A stretch of DNA of 64,000 nucleotides, taken from positions 124,001 through 188,000 of the IMG/VR virus record IMGVR_UViG_3300021091_000001; one strand, given 5' to 3'. The position numbers and the translations under genes were made by a program. Below, piece by piece: positions 50,801 to 57,481 of this stretch (position 1 is the stretch's first letter; every line of letters begins with the position of its first letter). Origin of the DNA: a virus. Under the pieces are notes generated by a model that saw nothing but the letters and a program-made list of their open reading frames with translations, was not told the origin of the DNA and did no database searches.

Positions 50801-51559
50801 CCCACCCAAATCAAATGGCGTAAGCATTGTTGCCATATTAATGGCAGACTGCTTAGAAAAGTCTGCTATAACATCTACTGGGTTATACCATTTAACCCTT
50901 CTTCTATCTTGCTCTGTACCAAAGAATGGATCTACAACAGCCCTTTGTGTGACATACATTGCTGGAAGCTCAAAAGCTAGATTTCTAGCTCTTTTAACTA
51001 AAGCTTGTTGCATATCATCTTTGAAAGACCATACTGCTGCTGGCTCTCTAGTTACTCCAGCTGAAGCCTGCCTAATTTCTCCACTAGTTAAAAACTGATT
51101 TCCCTCTAACTGAAAAAGACCACCCTGAAGACGAGTAAGATTTTGTTTAGCAGTGCGTCCATCTATTTGAAAAATTAATTTTGAATATACGTCAGATGGA
51201 TCTACACCATCTATTTGCCTCGTTACACCTTCAAGTTCGTCAAGAGCTTTCTTTATCTTTCCGGCACTCTCGACAAATCTTGTCGCGGATCCAGCAAATT
51301 TTCCACCCGAATCAGCTGTTGACTGAATAAACTTTGCTAGTTTTATTCCACCACTTTTTATAATTTTTGATGCAACTACAGATCCTGCCATTGTTGCTGT
51401 ACTGGCAGCAAAAAAGCGCATAACGGGATGACCGTTAAGCGCTTTACTTAAAATGCCTGAGTTAGGACTTGGACCTTCTGTCTCGCCCTCTCTGATGGGA
51501 ATATCTCTGGATGTTACACCAAAGCCTAAAGAACTAATGGGGCCACGATCTCTGATCAT
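44894..51559 (-). CDS. Tape-measure protein candidate, 2221 aa
   Basis: Longest uninterrupted protein of the window and directly downstream of the two tail-assembly chaperone genes, the usual tape-measure position. Rich in Ala, Gln, Ser and Arg, mostly helical, with hydrophobic stretches near 40-60 (RFFAASTATMAGSVVASKI) and 1340-1360 (AVPLVLGGTALLTA) that may act in membrane passage of DNA. A Gly/Gln/Pro-rich loop region lies around 1580-1680. At about 1.5 angstrom per residue it would set a tail of roughly 300 nm; that rule is for helical tape measures and is inference here. Starts at ATG 51557-51559 behind a GGGGGG tract. No in-frame CGG found. Confidence 0.85.
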   Translation of the reverse strand: MIRDRGPISSLGFGVTSRDIPIREGETEGPSPNSGILSKALNGHPVMRFFAASTATMAGSVVASKIIKSGGIKLAKFIQSTADSGGKFAGSATRFVESAGKIKKALDELEGVTRQIDGVDPSDVYSKLIFQIDGRTAKQNLTRLQGGLFQLEGNQFLTSGEIRQASAGVTREPAAVWSFKDDMQQALVKRARNLAFELPAMYVTQRAVVDPFFGTEQDRRRVKWYNPVDVIADFSKQSAINMATMLTPFDLGGAAISRIKFLAAAPTAKNPNLRLTARQTKFSNAILDVKTILSAFGQDVEKVVGSLTRNTTAMTAAFATAVKEGGAAEGNVVFAMRQARRGSREAGAAAGAGGQAGKLRKAAASVKAYLFGYEIQNVGHIDHGTRLQGFADAVPSLKGITLGVAEFRTRFKAARTAYDVVNGAISYDQGLAAVSGIRSANPQELLASSIKQVRSLHSSIFSDYSNSILRFMGPSAIAGQGLSQGKFAKEIETEEYKKALYRHLVSNGVNEGTADVFIKKVGLVSIPRSYGSAENISQRMQFGATKIIDKNNTQDFFKQVISRDNELEKIADATFTPEAFESAVILTDVLFANKQFQQNLKAKINRAWSAFYDDVAIPTGRKMVRAQKALYKDFEGDISQDKADYLARSAADELGINLLDENGQRVSRAVIGDSLARRGIDISNIGQLRAFLMQQKRMTSSTSKEGYNLFGLKPLLIDEAFDMGMFGYLDDNQTNVIEGLASEIARTDPISSSIGYSELKGVYRTQSGNIIDTTRLRSAAFGAMNFVRDQLQIPIIKFNPLDMIGYGGPQGIDHRNIFSMVPSLSFQPFGQIASEGASALVFAQERRRFFGPTGSIYSISGTSDSLAKKVSKLTGTFRQFATNENDMFSRTARIVAGRQINQNLPQAGQQEQSGLSILEKIQRRFDVAEEQPNSLLRYFGRFRQRRQDLYNPVVFGKLLRNEVVETKRGSTLSLTSEADNLLKVVDESGDQVYGHQEVLRAYESFRRRIQSYGTPVPVIRGAEQKYSSENFLRNILSGSDEGINLSQVRSQAEMREFAVKEIEKAQATSAAVSSQSVDTRSLTASMGVVRSKLEEFDLDEMSPRVATSPTITTKVDELREAIFQLALQRRAFAAAQNTGNVDIGQFVIDIEQIILELLSRDIISKNQATEARAAGLSSVLNFVAFRGYKKSATESENLTQALKSLMSIRDSGSQSFATLLDPFISQNIVNVGTGGIGNDVISIFRPFVSRTFKPSEYRLKETAVNELGNQGTVFVPTFGTVVSSVGFGRAAKSALGFSTYSDAEAFSAASVPVSHGVQRLNKYFETFGLGLDESKYSGPMSLYAGGMVAKRAVPLVLGGTALLTADRTIGGLANERDRRGERVYSPYFTSKLARSAVEAQSVLSGITPGGMSYEEKKEQLLEGEVPIRQGRYWPLGVTPFKGGKVMYYRPSYYKRLQAGANYTSESFGSPLERFAFGYDFSPLRPFDPYRFEEKQYYDRPYPTTGEYFTGPWGPVTSVLNATFGKLLKPQRLMHQQETISALGQYVSAGQSGAYNPQGLISSGRVQRISGPAMGQGGSALVSSTGGGYGPVANQISQANSRLSYMGGMPLQTASRISNSSIANINNIYVQAAQFGPPPVPGNVPPGIVAAGQPVESNRFGMVSGEIGYRLQETAGIYGFAFASLREKFGFGQGDLQPQRSMLQSASKAYGSTRAFWDLNLGGLGDIPIKPEGALGNVEISEIVRRFVPKERTDINYINPIQNTMGIKYPFLPGADYFMNFQQGDPFTRVQEGELRLPGIGYERLNPDMSGYNDPITQLDILGDIAPYSKQFRKLNTQITMASIDPGQREKLQEIRARVDEATTKYTFSEYKYKYSSPEELNLSISALTLGRVGEYIAHRDTFINTKLLSDRTAQEDWERRNVYGATFPEWQNPIDSFIKPMLYKSQGRNPLTSGLVMSGVMSQFGRSPKAKTGSSLIGFTTGAGYSLYSKTKQAITGERFMPQERKKQLALEEYIDILSYVKNTRLSNEAKTQGDMAAAAQFSQAAKRTMYGADLENSSVQTLSLAIPKRKREHFKAMINAPLQERERILSTAPRLERRIYEAAWGMKVESRPDLVEYFSRHELPDLGWEGWHPNTNMDHVKIKMGESMGINMSQMGYYPQQVREAELVNPSYPEFKKEQDSENVAAQIRMMMSRNGISGNVVPVLNGFGSSGIDIYSGVR

Positions 51560-51573
51560 TTTTTATTCCCCCC

Positions 51574-52203
51574 TTATTTTAGGCCCCAAAGCTTCTGAGC
51601 AACAGGATCTTCGTATACTGCTTCGCCTGGCTTCTTGGACTGATTATATCTATTGGCAAAATCTTTTTGCTTTTTTGTTTCTTCTTCTGGATCAATCAAC
51701 TGCAAGCTTACATTCGTTGATTCAATTCCAAGTATGCTTTGTTTAATTTCTATGATTTTTTCTGCCAAAGCAACATTTTCTGCCAACATTGTATATGTCA
51801 TATTGTCTAAATCATCAGGACTATATGTAGCAATAGTAGCCAAAACAAAGGCTTTCATTAAGCTTCTCACCTCTGAAGCTTTTAACCTTTTTTCTTCTAA
51901 AACATTTTTAGCTTTTTTAATAGAAGAAAAGCCAGACTCTTCCAATATCTCATCGGCAAGAGAAGATATTAATCCAGCAGGATATTTATCGCAGTTAAAC
52001 TGTTCTGGAAAAACAACTACATTTTTTATTATTAAATCTTCTATATCTACATTAGTGTAGTCACTAGAGTTTTGATATTCACAAATCTTGTCAAACTCAG
52101 AAAAAGTTAACTCTCTAAATACAATATCTTGACCTTTTATCTGTGTTACAAATAAAGATCCATAATTTTTTTTTAGTTCGTATAACTTTTCTGAGTCTAA
52201 CAT
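51574..52203 (-). CDS. Tail assembly chaperone, second of a pair, 209 aa
   Basis: Starts at ATG 52201-52203, directly after the first chaperone. It shares a core with it: here FRELTFSEFDKI, then VVFPEQF...AGLISSLADEILEESGF; there WRTLTRLEYKNL, then VLYPAYD...AGLPSLIAQEVLEASGF. The C-terminal half is a longer helical domain with a charged tail (EEETKKQKDFANRYNQSKK). Sits immediately upstream of the tape measure, which it probably keeps unfolded until the tube assembles. The usual phage arrangement makes two related chaperones by -1 frameshifting from one gene; here they are two separate, duplicated genes. Confidence 0.82.
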   Translation of the reverse strand: MLDSEKLYELKKNYGSLFVTQIKGQDIVFRELTFSEFDKICEYQNSSDYTNVDIEDLIIKNVVVFPEQFNCDKYPAGLISSLADEILEESGFSSIKKAKNVLEEKRLKASEVRSLMKAFVLATIATYSPDDLDNMTYTMLAENVALAEKIIEIKQSILGIESTNVSLQLIDPEEETKKQKDFANRYNQSKKPGEAVYEDPVAQKLWGLK

Positions 52204-52206
52204 TAA

Positions 52207-52725
52207 CTATAACTGACGAACCTCAAGGGCAACGAAGCCAGAAGCTTCTAGAACTTCTTGAGCTATAAGCGAAGGAAGTCCTGCCAACTCTCCAACAATA
52301 CTCTGCTTGTCATAAGCGGGATAAAGAACACAAATCTCAGAAATTGCTTCTTCATTCCAAAGATTGGCTTCCGCTGAAGATAACTGACCAGCTTCAATTA
52401 ACTGTTCCATCTTTCTTACAAGATTCTTATATTCTAATCTCGTAAGAGTTCTCCATGCTATGTGCTTATCATAAGTGATTGAAGTAACGTAAACGTCTCC
52501 ATGCTCACTCTTCCAGTCTTTAATCATTCGTGCAGTTGGTCCATTTGGCCAAATCAACTCTTCATCATCAAGATCTTCAACCGTACTTGGTTCTTGTGCA
52601 ATCTCTATTTCTTCTTCTTCAATCTCAGAAATATTTTTTTCTTGGACTATATATGCTTCATCCGAACCAACCTCTTGTGCCAATTCAGGTGACTGTTTTA
52701 CAACTACTTTTCTTCCTTCAGTCAT
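52207..52725 (-). CDS. Tail assembly chaperone, first of a pair, 172 aa
   Basis: Acidic N-terminal third (SEIEEEEIEIAQEPS, about 35-50) followed by the chaperone core starting at WPNGPTARMIKDWK and WRTLTRLEYKNLVRKMEQL, ending AGLPSLIAQEVLEASGFVAL. Related to the downstream 209-residue protein by the shared (W/F)RxLTxxE and (L/I)LE(A/E)SGF motifs. Start ATG 52723-52725 has AGGAGAAATA upstream; a sigma-70-like promoter precedes it at 52760-52789. Likely helper for tape-measure folding. Confidence 0.82.
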   Translation of the reverse strand: MTEGRKVVVKQSPELAQEVGSDEAYIVQEKNISEIEEEEIEIAQEPSTVEDLDDEELIWPNGPTARMIKDWKSEHGDVYVTSITYDKHIAWRTLTRLEYKNLVRKMEQLIEAGQLSSAEANLWNEEAISEICVLYPAYDKQSIVGELAGLPSLIAQEVLEASGFVALEVRQL

Positions 52726-52759
52726 TATTTCTCCTATTTAAATAAATACACTTTGACAT

Positions 52760-52789
52760 ATTATAACATGAACAAATTTTAAAATACAA
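52760..52789 (-). promoter_or_regulatory. Sigma-70-like promoter candidate before the chaperone/tape-measure genes
   Basis: On the minus strand, TTGTAT (784-789) and TATAAT (760-765) are separated by 18 bases, and the chaperone start codon follows 34 bases downstream of the -10 box. The 65-base gap between tube and chaperone genes is one of the few gaps in this compact region. The -10 box is perfect, the -35 box moderate, and AT-rich DNA yields such matches by chance. Confidence 0.45.
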
Positions 52790-52790
52790 A

Positions 52791-53849
52791 TTATTTAGTT
52801 CTTTCATTTAGTAATCTTAGCTCATTAGGTGTTAATGGTGGCTGTACCTTGTTTGAATCTGTTTGTTTTGTTCCTTCCGATTCAACATCAGAAAGTATTG
52901 ACTTATCTGTAGATCTTATATTTCCATTAGAAACATACATATCTCTTGCTATAAAAGAGTAGTTTTCAACAACTGCAACTCCACCAGGAGTGACACTTAG
53001 ATTCATCGATGACAGATTTACATCTTGTATAACTATGTCCATTTCAACAGCTACTTTTCCTGGCTTTACAAGTCTCTCGTTAAAATCTGTTGCCATCAAT
53101 CTATCTAGAGTATCAAAATCATCTTCTGAATTAGTTCCCTTATTTCTAGCTATTGTTGAAACTGATCCTTCTTGAGTTCCGTATTTAATAATTAAATTAA
53201 ATGGTGGGTGCGCACTAAAAATGTTTCTTTGATCCGAGCCATCTGAATCTGCGGCTAGTCTATCTAAATTAGATCTATTCCAGTATCTTCTTATGTTTTT
53301 TTCATCTTCAATAGACTGTTCATCTCTGCCCGATAAGTAAGATTGTATTCTGGCATTCTTATCTCCATTGTTAAACAAAATTCTTTGTTCAGCGGCAACA
53401 GATAGTAGCTCACGCATTCTTCCTGGATACCTAGAATACATCGAGAACTGGCCATTAATGATTCTTACTCCACTCATAATGACATCATACGTATAGGACC
53501 AAAAACCATACAGTGGTTGCTTTTCTTGGCTAATTGAAAATGCAACTCCGGCTAAATCCAATTCATATTCTGGATCAAATAAACCATCTATATAAACTCT
53601 AATGTCTTCGCCAGTAAAATAATAATCATAATAGGTATTAAATTTTTCCCCATCAGATGTTTTGCCAGCCCACTGTGCATCGACTTTTTCATTCAGTGGA
53701 TCAAATGACTTGCCTGTTCTGATTGTTGTAGATGGAAGTGATCCTCCACGACCATAAAGTCTTTCTTGAAGATCTGCTGGCAAATAAGTTGTAAACGGTC
53801 TATAAGATCTATTTCCAACAACATCTTTATAATCAAAATCTGATGCCAT
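52791..53849 (-). CDS. Tail tube-type protein, third paralogue, 352 aa
   Basis: Shows the tube core also found in the two genes upstream: ELDLAGVAFSISQEKQPLYG (about 95-115), a GxxxxNGQFSM strand, HPPFNLIIKYG (about 215-225) and a late DVNLSSMNLSVTPGG...ENYSFIARDM. Compared with the 235-residue tube protein it has an 85-residue N-terminal extension, a middle insertion (residues 165-210, charged) and a C-terminal tail. It may be a tube-initiator or terminator layer next to the baseplate rather than the main tube. Start ATG 53847-53849 follows AGG in the previous gene's end. Confidence 0.75.
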   Translation of the reverse strand: MASDFDYKDVVGNRSYRPFTTYLPADLQERLYGRGGSLPSTTIRTGKSFDPLNEKVDAQWAGKTSDGEKFNTYYDYYFTGEDIRVYIDGLFDPEYELDLAGVAFSISQEKQPLYGFWSYTYDVIMSGVRIINGQFSMYSRYPGRMRELLSVAAEQRILFNNGDKNARIQSYLSGRDEQSIEDEKNIRRYWNRSNLDRLAADSDGSDQRNIFSAHPPFNLIIKYGTQEGSVSTIARNKGTNSEDDFDTLDRLMATDFNERLVKPGKVAVEMDIVIQDVNLSSMNLSVTPGGVAVVENYSFIARDMYVSNGNIRSTDKSILSDVESEGTKQTDSNKVQPPLTPNELRLLNERTK

Positions 53850-53855
53850 TTATTA

Positions 53856-54587
53856 CTACCTAACGTTTCTTGGAGCTTTAGGTTGTGGTGGAACTATTCT
53901 ATCAATTAATTCAGTATAAGACTTGAGTGTTTTTTCAGAGTAGAAATTCTTCTGCCTTTGAAGATACATTGCTCTTTCATCATTAGGCAAAAGTAGTGGA
54001 TCTGTTTCCATGCTTACTAATGGCTGAATTCCTCTTGCCATATATACATATGTCTGCTCAGTAATTAAGTCATCAACAGACATTGTCTGACCTTCATCTA
54101 CTATAGTAACGCCATAAATTTTCATTTTTGCACCGAGGCCATACTCATTAAAAAAGCTAAGAACGATATCAAATGGCGGTAACATATCTGCAAGTGGAGC
54201 AAAAAATAGACCTGTTTCAGACATCATTTGTCTGAATTCTCTAATCCTATAAAAAGCATACTCGTTAAAGACTGTGAAGATTAAAGACCCACCTATTGTT
54301 CTTCCACCCTTTATAAAGCCCCTTGGATTTACGTGGCCAATTGTTCTTACTGGTGCATTTTCTCTGTGGACTGAATATGATATTGTTTGTAGTTCGCCAA
54401 GATTAAGAACATCTGTTCCCTCTATTGTTCCAGTATCTCTGTTGATTGCTGGTATTACCATTGCTGCGGAGATATCGACGCCAGCAAATGACATGTTTGA
54501 AAAAGGATCTGGAAGATTATGATCTATTCTATATTTTGAAAAAGAACCTTCATCATAATTCCAAGAATTATTTTTGTTAAACATCAT
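53856..54587 (-). CDS. Tail tube-type protein, second paralogue, 243 aa
   Basis: Aligns well with the 235-residue tube protein upstream: LQTISYSVHRENAPVRTIGHVNPRGF here and ITFSVTREKAPIYTMGSPNPRSF there, then GGSLIFTVFNEYAFYRI, PPFDIVLSFFNEYG and KIYGVTIVDEGQTMSVDDL. So it is a tube-fold protein with a 45-residue N-terminal extension. Starts at ATGATG (54582-54587) behind AAGGAT, after a likely terminator; its level may therefore be lower than the first tube protein. Possibly a baseplate-proximal tube. Confidence 0.82.
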   Translation of the reverse strand: MMFNKNNSWNYDEGSFSKYRIDHNLPDPFSNMSFAGVDISAAMVIPAINRDTGTIEGTDVLNLGELQTISYSVHRENAPVRTIGHVNPRGFIKGGRTIGGSLIFTVFNEYAFYRIREFRQMMSETGLFFAPLADMLPPFDIVLSFFNEYGLGAKMKIYGVTIVDEGQTMSVDDLITEQTYVYMARGIQPLVSMETDPLLLPNDERAMYLQRQKNFYSEKTLKSYTELIDRIVPPQPKAPRNVR

Positions 54588-54603
54588 TATCCTTTATAAA
54601 ATA

Positions 54604-54638
54604 AATGTGGGGACTAGAAAAAATCCAGCCCCCACATT
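54604..54638 (-). terminator. Stem-loop with U-rich tail between two tube genes
   Basis: AATGTGGGG (604-612) pairs perfectly with CCCCACATT (630-638) around a 17-base loop. On the minus strand the stem is followed by TATTTTAT. It lies 23 bases after the first tube gene's stop, and could partly terminate transcription after the abundant sheath and tube genes. Confidence 0.65.
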
Positions 54639-54660
54639 ATTTAAATATAATATTTAGATT

Positions 54661-55368
54661 TTATGGTCTAATTATCTTAGTGCCGTTTTTGTTTAGACCG
54701 GCTGTAGTAGGAGTGCTCTCGTTGATGATCTTCTTAAGTGGATTATCTCCACCAAAAATACCACCAGTCAACTGAGCGTTTGATATCTTATACATTGGGC
54801 CAATTTCACGAGCAACGTAGGTCATTGTCTCTTCGATAACAATGTCATCCATTGAAGCTCCTGAACCTTCATTAAGAAGCTCAACTCCATAGATTGATCT
54901 TACCGCACCCTGGCCATACTCGTTAGCAAAGGTGATTGTAATATCAAATGGCGGAATCTGGTCTGCGTAGAAAGGAACCTGAGAAACGATATCAAGCTCT
55001 TGCTTATCAAACTCTGCAATGCCTCTCTTATGATTCGCATCACCAGGAAGAGTATTGCTTACTCTTGTGAAAAAGTTCTGTGGATTGCTATTGGTGTAGT
55101 TAGTCTCAAGCATTTGATAGAGGGCTGGTCTATCAAAAACTGTAAAGATTAATGATCCTGCGATACCTCTCTTGCCTCTTGAGAAAGAACGTGGGTTTGG
55201 TGAACCCATTGTGTAGATTGGGGCTTTTTCTCTGGTTACCGAGAAGGTAATGCCAGAAAGTGCACCAATTTCAACGCCACCAAAGGTAGCAACTATATCT
55301 GCGCCCGAAAAGGTTGTGTAAGTATTAAGATACTTATTAACCGGGCCATCATAATAATCATCAGCCAT
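54661..55368 (-). CDS. Major tail tube protein, 235 aa
   Basis: Inner tube subunit of the contractile tail. Located immediately after the sheath gene, with the strongest ribosome site of the region (GGAGGGTATATAA before ATG 55366-55368) and higher G+C, as for abundant proteins. Core motifs: EIGALSGITFSVTREKAP, GSLIFTVFDRPALYQML, PPFDITITFANEYGQG, IYGVELLNEGSGASMDD and MTYVAREIGPMY. Two paralogues follow. A stem-loop directly downstream likely separates its expression from theirs. Confidence 0.87.
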   Translation of the reverse strand: MADDYYDGPVNKYLNTYTTFSGADIVATFGGVEIGALSGITFSVTREKAPIYTMGSPNPRSFSRGKRGIAGSLIFTVFDRPALYQMLETNYTNSNPQNFFTRVSNTLPGDANHKRGIAEFDKQELDIVSQVPFYADQIPPFDITITFANEYGQGAVRSIYGVELLNEGSGASMDDIVIEETMTYVAREIGPMYKISNAQLTGGIFGGDNPLKKIINESTPTTAGLNKNGTKIIRP

Positions 55369-55394
55369 TTATATACCCTCCAATACGGTATTTA

Positions 55395-56657
55395 TTATAT
55401 GCTTAGTGCGACTTGAACTTCAATTGTCTTGAGTTCAAATGCTGGTGTTAATACGAGGTCAACAAACGCCTTGTTTTCTGCAGGGAAGTAGCTTACGCTA
55501 AAGTCACTGCTGAGCAGGGCACCCATTTGTTGCATACCTCTAAGTGCAGAAGTAATTGCTGTCTCCATTGAGTTACGTGTCTGAAGTGTTGATGCTTCAC
55601 CAATAAACTTCTGACATACTTGTCTCACCAAAGTAGCTGCTTCTGAGATTATTCTAAAAGTAGAAATTCTTGTGTAGTCAGAAGTTGGCTGTGCCATTGT
55701 GAGGCCTTCAACAAATGTAGGAACCTTATTGAAGTTAAGAGCAATAAAGTTGGATCCCTTCTCTGACATTGCGAGTTGCTGAGTTCTAGTTGGGTTGTAT
55801 CTGATTGATGCAACGTTGTATGCTGTCTTGTTTATTGGAGAAGTAAACGAAGCCATTCTTGAAATAGCTGCAGCAAATGTAGTTGCACCATTAGCAAATC
55901 CCCATGTGCTGTCGTAGTTAACGGGCTTGAGTTCTGAAGCAATAACAACAACGTACTTATTTGCTCCGTCATTTGCACCACCAGCTTCAAAAGTTGCATC
56001 TGTTCTTGACACAAGACCTGCAAGACCACCTGAGCCAATATGTGTTGCTACTTCACTTGGTGTCATAATCTCTGAAGAACCATCAACATAAGGCTTGACA
56101 CCCATGATCGCAAAGCATGGGTAGCTATTCTCTGAAATTTCCTTAATTTTTTTACCAACCTTAGCAACAAAGCTATTTGCTGAGCTTGAGTTGTCAGCAA
56201 CAAAGCCATAAACATCGCCTGGCCAGCCTGGTGTTGCTCCTGGTTCATAGTCAAAGTCAGTTGTCTTTGCGCCTCTACCCCAAGGAACAATAATGTCTGG
56301 CTGACAAGACTCAGCTGCATCAAATGCGGCATCAAAAACGCTTGTGCCACCTGATGTTACTGTGCCAGATGAGTAGTTCCACGCTGTATTTGATGGTAGT
56401 GGAACAATGAAAATTCTTTCAGCTCCACCTGCAATCAATTCAAAGTATGCTTTATGTGCATCTGAATCTAGACCAAATGCATCAATAACATCTTTTTCGC
56501 TAGTAGCTTGAACTACGTCAAGATCCTTCACGTTGCCGGTATTATCGGCATTATTTCTCTTAGCGATTACACAGATCTTTGGACCGACAGGAATGTCTTG
56601 TCTAGAAATGCTGTAAAAGCGATCCTTTATAATTGTTTTTACACCTGGTAGAGCCAT
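55395..56657 (-). CDS. Major tail sheath protein, 420 aa
   Basis: Contractile sheath subunit. Evidence: N-terminal ALPGVKTIIKDRFYSISRQD; the central sheath-fold segment with GGAERIFIVPLPS and SVRYNPTRTQQLAMSEKGSNFI-like residues; and a C-terminal domain with SDFSVSYFPAENKAF and VDLVLTPAFELKTIEVQV, the typical end of phage sheath proteins. I use ATG 56655-56657 because GGAGG lies ten bases upstream; a TTG nine codons earlier is inside that leader. Better codon usage and G+C than neighbours agree with high expression. Contains one Ala-Thr-Pro insertion-like site (PGATPGWPG). Confidence 0.88.
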   Translation of the reverse strand: MALPGVKTIIKDRFYSISRQDIPVGPKICVIAKRNNADNTGNVKDLDVVQATSEKDVIDAFGLDSDAHKAYFELIAGGAERIFIVPLPSNTAWNYSSGTVTSGGTSVFDAAFDAAESCQPDIIVPWGRGAKTTDFDYEPGATPGWPGDVYGFVADNSSSANSFVAKVGKKIKEISENSYPCFAIMGVKPYVDGSSEIMTPSEVATHIGSGGLAGLVSRTDATFEAGGANDGANKYVVVIASELKPVNYDSTWGFANGATTFAAAISRMASFTSPINKTAYNVASIRYNPTRTQQLAMSEKGSNFIALNFNKVPTFVEGLTMAQPTSDYTRISTFRIISEAATLVRQVCQKFIGEASTLQTRNSMETAITSALRGMQQMGALLSSDFSVSYFPAENKAFVDLVLTPAFELKTIEVQVALSI

Positions 56658-56743
56658 TGGACTATAGACCTCCGATTGCGGCAAATAAGAATATGTTTAC
56701 TTCAGGAAATATAGTAACAGAGAACTTGTAAAAACAAACTACA

Positions 56744-57481
56744 TTAACAGTCTGGAGTAGCACTTTGATATAGGTCTATTATATTAACTTCAGTCCCAGC
56801 GAAATTGGGAGTAGCAGGAGATAAGGCTTCTTCCCATATAGAATTTTCATAAGCCATATACCTTCTCACGTCTATGACTATCTTCTCAATTTGATCGATT
56901 GTCTGTGCAAATAACTTCTCAGTTGTTAACATATAGGTAACAGTTCTTTTACAAATGTCGGCACTGTCTCTATTTTCATCTGAATCAGAGAGCCTTCTAG
57001 AATACACGAATTCTGAAGCTCCTAATCTTTTAAAAACAGGAGTATGCTCAAGCATAAAGTCCTCAAATATCTCTACAATATTATCTGCAACTTCTGACCC
57101 AGAATATCTCTTAGCAGTGCCCTGGGCTATTCCAGAGTCAGCTTCTGTCATTACGGTAAAACTGACAATATTTTGAAATCTTTGTCCAAAAACAACAACA
57201 TTCTTATTTGTTTGAGTAGTTCTTGTTCTTGGCTTTGGCTCACTTGTGTGAGTTTTTCTAAGTTCGAGCCCATATGCTATCACAGGATATTCTGCATACC
57301 TGCCACCTTGTGATGGAACTATTTTAATATCTGGATATGCATTTTCCCAAAGTGCTTTAACTACTGCTATAAATTCAAGGTATGTTAAATTTCCACTAGC
57401 CTGAAGTGGCTCACCAAAAATTCTATCGTAACTTATATCATTGGTATTTCCAGATGGGAATCCAATTGTATTTTGGGTCAT
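56744..57481 (-). CDS. Tail terminator/completion protein candidate, 245 aa
   Basis: Position between two sheath-type genes and motifs such as LEFIAVVKALWENAYPDI, VVVFGQRFQNIVSFTVMT and VADNIVEIFEDFMLEHTPVFKRLGASEF suggest a small alpha/beta tail-terminator that caps the tube and joins it to the head. It ends with two Ala-Thr-Pro motifs (SPATPNFAG and SATPDC). ATG 57479-57481 overlaps the previous gene's TAA, with AAGGGG upstream, so translation is likely coupled. Confidence 0.7.
   Translation of the reverse strand: MTQNTIGFPSGNTNDISYDRIFGEPLQASGNLTYLEFIAVVKALWENAYPDIKIVPSQGGRYAEYPVIAYGLELRKTHTSEPKPRTRTTQTNKNVVVFGQRFQNIVSFTVMTEADSGIAQGTAKRYSGSEVADNIVEIFEDFMLEHTPVFKRLGASEFVYSRRLSDSDENRDSADICKRTVTYMLTTEKLFAQTIDQIEKIVIDVRRYMAYENSIWEEALSPATPNFAGTEVNIIDLYQSATPDC

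Noticed and set aside
56682-56684. TTG start for the sheath gene and TTG start (25506) for the hub-side gene
   Set aside because: Both lie upstream of an ATG with a proper ribosome site (GGAGG and GAGGAAAAA), which are better starts.
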